Positions 13,384 to 23,305 of a stretch of 64,000 nt of DNA are shown piece by piece (the stretch's first letter is position 1; every line of letters starts with the position of its first letter). The notes beneath the pieces are model-generated. The model worked only from the letters and a program-made list of their open reading frames with translations. It made no database searches and was not told the origin of the DNA. The DNA comes from Argentina anserina (lineage: Eukaryota; Streptophyta; Magnoliopsida; Rosales; Rosaceae), in assembly GCF_933775445.1 (NCBI RefSeq), contig NC_065876.1:24056001-24120000 (forward strand), read 5' to 3'. Both the position numbers and the translations under genes were made by a program.

Positions 13384-16300
13384 TGTAATAACCCGATTTT
13401 TCGGAACTACTTTTGATTCGATTTAATTTTTATAAAGTCGTGGAACTCATTTTAAACGAAATTTGGTTGTTGTGACATTACGAAACAAGAACGGAAACGT
13501 TCTCAAAACGTTTAAATTGAATAAACGTTACGTTTCCGAACTAATATATCAACTTTTATTCCGTCGCTCAGTTGCAAAGACTTTCTTCACGAAAGTTGTA
13601 GAGCTCGTCGATACGAGTTCGTGAGTATGTGACACGTTCGAATCGGATGTCAGAGGTAAAAGTTATTAATGACGGAAGTTAGTTTCCGATTTGGAAAATA
13701 GTATAAAAGGAAAATTTGTGAAGTAGGGTTTTCCATTTTCGGAAACCCACTTCTTCTTTCTCACCCGCGCCTCCCTTTCTCTCTCCCTCACCCCTCGCGA
13801 TTTTCTTCCCCGAGCCCTCACTTCCTTCGGCGCCGATCTCTCCTCTCCGAGCGCCGTGAGTCTCACCGCCCTTCCCAATCGCATCGCACGGACTCCCTCT
13901 GCAAACCCCGAAGTTAAGACACCCTCCCTCGCCGTCGTCAGTTCCAGCGCCACAACTGGACCTCCTGTGATTCTCACCGCCACTTGCTCCACTCCCGGCG
14001 ATGCAGAACCTCCAACGCTCATCCCTCCCACCGCTCACACCATCAGAGCCATCAACACGGGGACCAGAGCACGAATCGCGACGCCCAAATCGTAGATCAC
14101 TCGATCTCGACTCCGCCGAATACCTTGGGTTCTTCGGCCATTTTAGGGCACCGTATGGGTAAGGAACGCATTTAAATTGATGTTGTGATGTGTGTAGTTG
14201 ATTTGGGTTTGATTTGAGGAAGTTTGGAAGGAAATCGGAGGATGAGGAGATTTGGAAACACCGCCGCCTTAGCCGGCGCGTGTGGACGTGTGGAGATGGC
14301 TAGGCACGGTGCGATGCCGTGGGGAGGAAGAGGGAAGGAGGAGGGAGAGTTTGGGCGTGGCGGTGGCGTGCTACGCGCCGGTTTTGGTGTCGGCGCGTGG
14401 GCCCCACGCGCTGCCACAGTGAGTGGCGCGTGAGCGCCACGCGCGGCCTGCCGGAGGTGGCGCGTGCACCCCACGCGCCGCCACGGGCGGCGGCGCGTGA
14501 ACACTGATTCCGAGAAGGGTATTTTGGTAATTTACTTAAATGTAAATGTAAATTTTATTTACGTACGGTAAATGTAATTAAATTTTTACCTACGGTAAAT
14601 GTAATTATAAATTACTTTCAGTAAATGTAAAAAGTAATTTGTAAAAGGGTAATTTAGTAAATTTTATTTACTGAGATTGTATTTACATTTAAACAGTACG
14701 TATACGTACATAAATACGTATATAATATTTATACGTACAGAAATACGTATATAGTAATTATACGTACAGAAATACGTGTTAATTTCATAATTGTACAGTG
14801 ACCGTGAATAGTAACACTGAACAGTAACTTCGTAAAACCGAAAATTGCTGAACAGTAACCGATTATTACTGTTTCGGCATTTAAAGGTTTACGAAACGAT
14901 TCTAAATTCTTTTCTTATCTTTTCAAGGTGATCGTTAAATCAAGGAAATGAATTATCTTCGGAAAGTTGTGGGATTACGCTCAAGTCAATAAGGTGAGTA
15001 AAATCTCACTTATTTACGAATCTACCCTTGCGGTGATTCCAAGATTTTCGCAAGAGTTTTTAATATTGAATTACGACACGTATACTATATAGTGGATTAC
15101 GTATATATTATATACTATTATGAATTCATTGGAATTAGTTATTTCGAATGACGAGAATTAAATATTGAGCATGTGATTTAATTTGTACAATATGAGGTGT
15201 GATTATTGTACGTGGTTTTAACATGGTGTTTGTTAAAACGTTTTGTCTTCGGACGAGTTTTGTTTTCGAATGAGTTTTGTCTTCGGACGAGTTTTTGTCT
15301 TCGGACGTGTTTATGAAATATGACATGTATATGATATAATGAATTATATATATATTGTATAAATGGTAAATATGTACATATATATATAGTTTGCTATATA
15401 ATATACTGTTATGATTTTATCGTGATTTATGTCATTTTGATGACGAGATTTATATATCAAGCATGTGATTTTGATTTGTACAATATGATGTGAGATTATT
15501 GTACGTGATTTTAACATGGAGATTGTTAAAATGTTGATTTGTCTTCGGACTTGATTTTTGGTACGATATGATGTGAGATTATTGTACGTGATGTTAACAT
15601 GGAGATTGTTAAAATGTTGATTTGTCTTCGGACTTGATTTTTGGTACAATATGATGTGAGATTATTGTACGTGATTTTAACATGGAGATTGTTAAAATAT
15701 TGATTTGTCTTCGGACTTGATTTTTAGTACAATATGATGTGAGATTATTGTACGTGATTTTAACATTGAGATTGTTAAAATGTTGATTTGTCTTCGGACG
15801 TGATTTGGTACAATATGATGTGAGATTATTGTACGTGTTTGGCAAGTCGGAACCTAGCTTTTGGCCGGGCGAAAATTACGATACAGTTAGAGCTCTAGTC
15901 TGTCTGCCTTAGTACTGCATGTGAGGTAACGGGTGGTTATCTGCTCATGGGTACTCAGTTTATTTTGGATGTTGGGTAGCGGGTGGCTATCCAATATCAG
16001 CGGTGTATTACGAGAGGGGTAACAGATGTGTACCAGCGTTCTTGGTACCCGTATTATAAATGCATTTGGGTAACCAGAAGGGTTACTTAATTTCTCATGA
16101 GCGCTTCTTTTTCTTTGGGACAACCAGATGGGCCGTCCACTGACTCATGAGTGCATTTATATTTGTTTGATTTGTGGATTTTCGTATATATTGATATGCG
16201 AGTTATATATTTTCATTTTACTCATACGAGCTGTAAAGCTTACCGGGTTTGTGTTTACAATCCCGGTGCACCAATTCGATGGTGTAGTGGATAACTCCGT

Positions 16301-16589
16301 AGGTGTGGATTAGCGGGAATTGACGGACCGCTCAGAGGACTTGAAGTTATTTATCTCCAGCTTGCATGAGGATTTGGTGTGACTATCTTGTGAGGATTAT
16401 ACATTTCCAATTGATATAATGTTGAATTATATGTTTGGTTTGTAATAATTGGTTTCTGAGTTGTATTGAGAACTCAGTGATGATCCGCTGTGCACGTTAA
16501 ATGATTTCGATTTAAATTGAGATTGTTTTAGTGTTCTAACGACTTTGAAATTTTTGAGTTTTTAAGCTTGAAATTTTAGGGTCGTTACA
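13384..16589 (+). mobile_element. Long solo-LTR-like element C (3206 bp)
   Basis: Starts TGTAATAACCCGATTTTTC and ends TTTTAGGGTCGTTACA, with a perfect 5-bp duplication CTTGA at 13379-13383 and 16590-16594. There is no gag-pol region, primer-binding site or second LTR, so it looks like a solo LTR or a terminal-repeat-only derivative. It carries a TATA-like AGTATAAAAGG near 13699, fitting an LTR promoter in plus orientation, followed by a GC-rich region (13750-14510) with many GGCGCGTG motifs, and a tandem array at 15477-15840. Confidence 0.75.
15477..15840. repeat. Tandem array, about 83-bp unit, 4+ copies, inside element C
   Basis: GATTATTGTACGTG recurs at about 15493, 15577, 15659, 15742 and 15822, giving periods of 80-84 bp. 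Each unit also has TGTTAAAATRTTGATTTGTC and TTCGGACTTGATTTTTGG. Internal copies are nearly identical, which points to recent unequal exchange or replication slippage. It is not a CRISPR: there are no unique spacers. Confidence 0.9.
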
Positions 16590-16594
16590 CTTGA

Positions 16595-17737
16595 TAGTGA
16601 TAATCGAGCTCAATACTTTAACTTTAGGTCTAGGTTTATACCGTCTTTGTTTTTTATTTTTTAGTTTTTTCTGCATGATTGAACCATATATAGGTTTTGA
16701 TGTGGCGGCTCTTAGGATGACATAATTCAGGTGCTACATACATTATCAGTTGGACTTTAGGAGTTGGAGGGTTCTTACTTTGTAGCTGTATGATTCTACA
16801 CCTTGATTTAGTTTGTGCTATATTCTTTCTTCATTAGTACGGTCCTAAGTATTTGCACATTTCCTGATATGAGAAACTGCCCCGTAAGAAAAAAAATTCC
16901 ACAACAACAATTGATTGAGTACGGTTTTTAACGAGCATAATTGAATGACTTGAATGAATTTTCATAATTTTTAAATAAGAAAATAAAAAACAGTGACCAA
17001 ATTAATATTATTATTTTCGCTCTATGTACCCGGAACATTACTGAGCTAGTGTCCCCCACCAATGAAAATATGACATGTTTGCAACATTTTAAATCAGTGC
17101 TGGTGGATTGTAACTCTGTCACTCCGTTTAATTCTTCACACTAATTCTGCAAATGTTGGTTCATCCAGTCTTCATAGTCGTATCTCACAATTCTCATTTG
17201 TTTAATTTATTGAATCTTCTTCATCGATCTGTCATAAATTTAGCATAAATTTACATTCTATTAAAGAAAACTTTAATTGTTTTTGCGAAAATCATGGGCA
17301 TGTCATTTTATTAAAATTTTCAATGGTTTTTCTGGATTTTGAGCAAAGTTAATTATTAATCTTTAAGTTTGTTGTGTTAGCAAAATCCTGAAAAAAAGAA
17401 GAGTTTGCTAATTGATTATGTTGTTACAATCATGGGTCTTTGTGAGGAAGAAGATTTGAGTGTGCAAAGAAAATTCCGGATACCCAATTGAGTTGGTGGA
17501 AGCAAGAACAAGCTCGTCGGAAGCAAATAAGTCGTGATGGAGGTGAGTCATCGTGGTGCTCGGAAGTTGCTGGTAGAGGAGAGAGGAAACTCATATCTAA
17601 CTGAGTAATTTCTCTCTCTTTCCAAATCTTTGTAAAATGAACCTAGAAACTTGGATCGGCTTGGTTACCAAGATGAGCAGTGAGTGGACGACTATATTAT
17701 CCATAAATCTGTTCTATTGGTGTATAAAGATGATAGA
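16595..17737. other. Flank between element C and the Helitron; no gene seen
   Basis: The first ~300 bp look like the continuing older retroelement remnant; the rest is AT-rich single-copy-looking DNA. Short coding-like stretches near 17450-17560 have no recognisable motif. No supported gene. Confidence 0.35.
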
Positions 17738-18108
17738 TCTAACTATTATATATTTCCCTCATTTCCTATATATTATACGGCGGTTGCAATTTCAACAGTG
17801 TAGCAACAGTATCGCTACAGTTGCAATACAGTCCGGTTTGCTGCTAGCCCTCATCTTTGATTTATTTACGGTCTTGCTATTTGCCTTGGTATAAATATCG
17901 ATGGTCATAAACACGTGATAATTGTTTTCCTCCTCTCGATGTTCATCACTTCTTCTGAAGCTTCCCCAACCATCTAATTTTCTATAGCAATTTTCGATAT
18001 AGAAAATCTTGTCCTTAAAACCTCTCTCACTCTTTTTTCAACTCCCTTCGACCGTTCAGATTCATAATCTCTCTATATTTTATTTTATTTGTTCATTTCA
18101 ATTTTAAA

Positions 18109-18571
18109 TGGCGACCTCGGCTTTCAAATTGACGGCCAAGAAGACGCCGATCGGGAGCTCAACGGCTCCGACGGAAGAGTCGGCTTCAGGTAACCGCCAT
18201 CACCGGTACCGGCTGCTTCTCGCGCCGGCGGGGAAGGAGTAGTTGGAGTTAATCCGACTCCCTGACGGGAGTTTGTGAACACGATAGAGGCTCCGGCTTC
18301 CGGGAGATTAGCCTTGATGAATTGGCGATTGAGCTATTTGATTCCAGCTCTAATGAGAGAGGAGGACGCTTGGCGGTGCAGAGTTCCGAAACTACCCCTG
18401 GTGGCGCATCGCACAGGTGTGGAAGGTTGGTGTCGCGACATGGCCCGAGGATGGGCGGTGGTGGTGATACAAGGGGCCAGAGTGGGAGGGAGGGTAGTTT
18501 CGGAATGTAAGGGAAATCCGAGGCAAAGCGATCGATTTTCTGTTGCTCGGTATCAGATGAGCCATTCTGAG
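18109..18571 (+). pseudogene. Captured, broken first-exon fragment of a plant-specific protein gene
   Basis: From ATG at 18109 the frame reads MATSAFKLTAKKTPIGS and soon meets a stop. Reading resumes in other frames as EFVNT, then RGSGFREISLDELAIELFD (18286 on), and near the end RYQMSHSE, followed by a good donor (GAG/GTGAGA) at 18571. At least one in-frame TGA and two frame changes separate these blocks. The blocks look like parts of a plant protein family of unknown function that I recall only loosely; I give no name. Its position inside a Helitron suggests gene capture followed by decay. Confidence 0.55.
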
Positions 18572-19501
18572 GTGAGAATTGTGGTGGCTTTCTTCTAAGA
18601 AGTTTCCTTTTGAATATTGACATGTATGATAGCATTAGAGAGTAGTTGGTTTCCTGTTGCATCTATTCTTTGCTTAGATTAACAAATTTGCATTACATTA
18701 GTGTTCAGAAAATCATTTCGACTTTAGAAGGAGTATTTACATTGGAGAAAACCCTTCATGATCGTACCTGATTAATAGAGCTGAAACTTTAAAAGAGAGA
18801 AAGTATTTGAATGAGAGATATAGGGGTAATCTTTGTTATTTGCTCTTCATTTAGCTTCTGAACTTGCGGACTCAGCAGCATTATGCTTGGTTGTTGGTCT
18901 CTAATTTCCAGTGACTTTTCATTTCTTTGATTTAGGCCTAACTCAGGTTTGAATATTTTTGGTGCAGGGAGTTAAGTTGATCATCATATTTTGTTTTACT
19001 TGCTGTTGAGTGTGTGGGTCATGTCTAAAATGAAAACCTAATATAAAGCCTCCTACAACCCTCTTTAGTTTTACAAGCTTTCTGTCTGTTCCAAACAATG
19101 AGTACCATGTTTTCCTGATGATGACTCACTTTGTTGTAGATGGTAACAAATGGAAACTAAATGAACTATCAATGACTCAATGTAGCCTGAACCACAGAGT
19201 GACAGGGGTTTGATATGATCACTGTAGTTAACATGTTTTGTAAATGATCTCCAATTAATAATAGTTCAGTGGGTTTCATGACACAACTTTAGTTCCTAGA
19301 AATTTGTACTTTTCTCTTGGTTTGTGCTTAAGCATGTTGTGAACATTGGAATTTTTTTGGGTTGAGTCATTCATATTTTCATTTTGGAAGGGAAGATGTG
19401 AGAACTAAATTGCAATTTTGCACAGTTCGTTGGAAACTTCTTTCTAATTTTAATTTTTGAAAACAATCTCACCAATCTTTCACTGGCTTATAATGGTGCA
19501 G

Positions 19502-19596
19502 GGAAAGAATGCATGACCTTGATGCTACACAATCTTGGTAAAATTGATTATCCAGAAATGTTGAGGACCACTTGGTGGAAGCTTCAGAATAGAAAA
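19502..19596 (+). other. Candidate captured exon
   Basis: A 95-base open stretch is bounded by an AG acceptor (TGGTGCAG) and a GTGAGA donor. It encodes 31 residues including KIDYPEMLRTTWWKLQNRK, with protein-like composition. I do not recognise the family. It may come from the same captured gene as the neighbouring fragment or from another. Confidence 0.35.
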
Positions 19597-20983
19597 GTGA
19601 GAATCGTTTTATGGCTACAACAAAATTTTGCACATGTAAGTTTCAACTCTTAGGGTTCAGTTGGCTTTTTCCCTTTTGTACTTTTTTGGTTTCTGTTGTT
19701 TGTTTGATGGTTTTGCTTGGATCATTTAGTTGGAAGAATGGGTTTCCTTGGATCATCTGATTGTTTTTTCTTTGGTTTTGTGTTATGTCTGTTTAGAATT
19801 AGAGTTTGGTGTTTTTGTTTGAGGTTGGGAGATAGGAAATTTGTTCTGGTGCTCTTCTTTTCAACTGGATTCTCAATAAATTGAATTTAATTGAATTCTT
19901 AATCTTATTTTCCAGGGCACTCAATTAGGCTAAGAAACACATACAACTTGATACTTGCATAGGTTTAGGACCACTACAGAACCACCTACATATGAACTTT
20001 AGCTTTCAATTTGATATTGGTTCAAGTACCATATCCTTAACTGATTCTAGATTTTTGTGGATTTGACTAATTTTAATCGTTAGTTCAGCTTTACTCAATT
20101 ACTCTGGAGTCTGCAGGTACATTATAATTAAGGCTGCAAGGAATGAATGGTAAACTTTGGCATTTCTATGACCAATCACTTTGAAAAACCAATCATTATA
20201 GTTGTAATTCAGAAAAGAGTACTAATGTCAGGATATATATGGGACCTTTAATCCGGGGTTCTATACGCACTGCTGATATGAGATGTTAGATTAGATCATT
20301 GTATGAGGCTGCAAAATATATTAAGCTATTGGTTTCCGATTTCTGAATTTCTATGCAGCATGCTAATTTTTCGCTTTATCCACCTTTAAACTTATGAATT
20401 ACTCCTTAAACTAGATATAGGTTTATTGTTGTTAGGTTGATGATAATTAAGGAAACATTGTTTTGGATAAAGAAAGAATTTAGAGAGGACAAGTAGGAAT
20501 TAGGAATATTATATTTTCTTGCTAATACAATAAGTACAGTGAAACATGCTGAAAATTTAATTGTTAATGGCCAAAGTTTCTTACGAGCCTACATATGTAG
20601 TTTGTTTTCCTATAGCTTGAGAGGAAATAATCGTGTATTCTAGGAGCTCATTAGTCATTACTAAATGTAATTTTGGGGAATCATGTTATTGATTATATGG
20701 TGACCCTCTCAAAAAGATATTTTTACTCCATTACTGTTTCCTTTTCTGAGTTTGTCGACTGTAGTTGCATGTTTTCATTTGTTGTGTTTTGATCAAAGAT
20801 CTGTGAGAGTTTGAGCTTGAATTTTAGGGTGCAATTGCTCTTACAAATTAAGTTAGAAGTGTTGGATTCTTGGTTTAAGATAATTCAGCTATCAAGAAGC
20901 AAGAGTTTTTTAAAAAAAAAATTAGATATTGATTGAAATTTTATTTATTTGTATAGCTAATTTAAAGAAATTGATTTCTCCAG

Positions 20984-21036
20984 GCAATGACAGAAAAGAG
21001 TTTGAAGCAGAATCTCAGTCAAAAAGGGCTAAAGTG
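20984..21036 (+). other. Candidate captured exon
   Basis: A 53-base open stretch between a strong acceptor (TTTCTCCAG) and a consensus donor (GTG/GTAAGTG). One frame gives NDRKEFEAESQSKRAKV. Too short to assign; listed because both splice sites are good and it lies inside the proposed Helitron. Confidence 0.3.
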
Positions 21037-22524
21037 GTAAGTGATTCTCAACAAATAGTGTCTAAAAAGGTTAACGAGTTTGAGTTGCAAATGGATTGTT
21101 AATTAAGTCTGACAATTTGGAGTGCTTTCTTCTTTAATCGTTGAATTTTATTGGTGGAAGACAAGTAGACAACTGTAAGTACACATGTCTCATATAAGTT
21201 CCATATGATAATTATTTACTAATACAGGCTTACATTGTGTTTTATCTTAAGACATGTTATCTGATTTCCAGGTTTAGACAACTTATCATATTGAATTGGG
21301 CATAGACCAGTGATTAAAGGGAAGATACATCAGGTTTGTTCTTTTCTTTTCTCCTCATCGGAACTCATACAGGTGATTTTGTGGCAGTTATAAAATAATC
21401 ATGTATCTTTTCATAGCATGTCACTTTTAAAAAAAAAAAGATGATCTCAGCCTTGAGATAACTTATGCCACATTTTTCGCATGTTTTTCTATTTATTTCA
21501 GTTCTTCGTATCTCTTCTAACTTAGTATTTTGTTCACATATAGAATCACAATATGTATTAGTATGCAACTATGCATTAAGTTTATATTGAATTTTGTGTT
21601 ACTGCATATTATTTTCCTTCATTGGTGCATTTGAGTATACCAACAGAGCATGAAGAGGATTAGCATGAAAATGTGTGGGACAAATGTATTTTGTTTTTAA
21701 GGAGTTGAACTGCATGGTTTTTGTTGGTGTAAATATTAGTCTCAAATTTATACTATACTGTAATGTTAAATTTGTTTATCATTGACTTGCTTCTATTTTG
21801 TTTAATGCTCAAAAGTGTTTATAAACTTTTGCTACTGTTCTTCATTTTGACACTGCTTTTTCTTTGTTTTCTTTTCCTCTATAGGTTTGTATTTATATAT
21901 ATCATGTCATTTCTCTTATTGAAATTATGATTGGCCAATTTGCTTATGTAGTTATTTGACTCTTTCCATTTTTGCAGCTCTGAAGAGAAGTGAATTGTTC
22001 CAGTCCTTGACAATATAATTCTCTTTAGATATTAAATATAACAAGTTCAGTATGAAAGTTCATGTGTCATAAATGCTCGACTGAGTGCAAATGTGCAATC
22101 ATTACATGTCAGTGCATAAGAATACAACCCTAAACATTATGCATCTCATAGTAGAAATGTAGAACATTTGACAATATATGTGTTTTGTGGCTTTCACTTT
22201 GACCGTTTGAATAGAAGAAAAACTGGAAGCAAGGTAGAAGATGAATGGACTGCTGCTACAGGCACAATTGATCTCTAATAGAACTTTGTACAACATTTAT
22301 TCCCTCTCTGATGGCTTAAAACATCAGCTTTTACACATACTCATCCATATTGATATCATCTCAAACTTCAGCATACTTGGTCGACACAGGCTTTTAGTAA
22401 CAATAAAACTTCCTATCATTAAGTTTTCTGTAGTTTGATACAATTTGCCGTTTATAGTTGGTCTATTACATTAACTTTATTGCAAAAGAGTAAAATCCGC
22501 TGCAACGCGCGGGCAATTTTCTAG

Positions 22525-23305
22525 TGAGAAGAGACGAGGTGAATTAATTGGGGTTGATGATTTTTTTTTCTGAAAGGATCTGAGTTTATGTTCATGTTCA
22601 TGTTCATGTTCATATGAATCCAAAAAGTGATGTTTATGCTTTAACACCGTTATCTCTATATGGTTACCTGAATCAAGTTTTGTGGGGAAAAAAAGCCGCG
22701 TGTCATTTTCTTATTGGTGGGATGACACCAGCTCAGCAATATTCCGGGTACAAGGATTAATTCCTCCCCCTGAGATCTGAAAACCGGCCATGCCCGAAAT
22801 CCGGGAGAAATTCTTACCCTAAACCCTAACCGAAATAAAAATTTCTCGAAATCCGGTGGGTGGAAACCGCACCTATCGGAAACCTTGGTGACAAACTTGA
22901 GACAGTACGTGAGACCAAACTAAGAGAAAATTTTCATAACAGGTGTCACGACCATGATGCAAAATTTCACAAAATAGAAGTGCAGGGATACTACTGCGAT
23001 CCATGCAAGAGACTCCAAGACTGGTTCCATTCGTCAAAACATGAGCCTCCACACCAACACGTGTTTCTTACAAACTCTCATGCATGTAGTGATAATGCTG
23101 TTCATCTCACCATTTGCCACTACATGTCAAGCTCGAATCGATCTTATCTCCAGCTTCCATCTCAATCTCTCATTTGGATCATCATTATTAGTCACCCGAG
23201 TTGAACCCAAGAAACCATATACTGCTTCTACTTCTATCTCTCAGTTTCATATACAACTTCATCTTGTTGGAACAGTTCATTGGGATTTGAGGACTCAATT
23301 ACCCG
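22525..23305 (+). promoter_or_regulatory. Upstream region of the dehydrogenase gene
   Basis: Begins immediately after the Helitron end. Contains a 26-bp ATGTTC microsatellite (22588-22613) and an AAACCCTAA telo-box-like motif at 22821-22829, a motif known from promoters of growth-related plant genes. Overlapping open frames at 22860-23319 show no recognisable protein. The Helitron ends about 780 bp before the start codon, so it may form part of the regulatory region. Confidence 0.4.

Larger units (their letters stand above)
17738..22524 (+). mobile_element. Probable non-autonomous Helitron carrying gene fragments
   Basis: The 3' end is a textbook Helitron terminus: hairpin stem CCGC (22497-22500) with GCGG (22509-22512), then 12 bases ending in CTAG at 22521-22524 and a host T. 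The proposed 5' end is TCTAACTATTATATATTTCC at 17738 after a host A, so insertion was between A and T with no duplication, as this class requires. No Rep/helicase gene is present. The interior (4.8 kb) holds intron-containing fragments of at least one captured gene (18109-18571, 19502-19596, 20984-21036). The 3' end is well supported; the 5' end is a judgement from the TC start and AT context. Confidence 0.6.

Noticed and set aside
13666..14038. Two overlapping minus-strand frames of about 120 codons
   Set aside because: They overlap in different frames over the GC-rich zone of element C; this is a composition effect.
14172..14507. Frames on both strands of 62-110 codons
   Set aside because: Low-complexity GGCGCGTG repeats give Ala/Arg/Pro text on both strands; not coding.
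15477..15840. CRISPR-like regular repeats
   Set aside because: The units are directly tandem with no unique spacers, in a plant LTR.
18249..18662. 137-codon minus-strand frame
   Set aside because: Antisense shadow of the captured gene fragment, whose plus-strand blocks are more protein-like.
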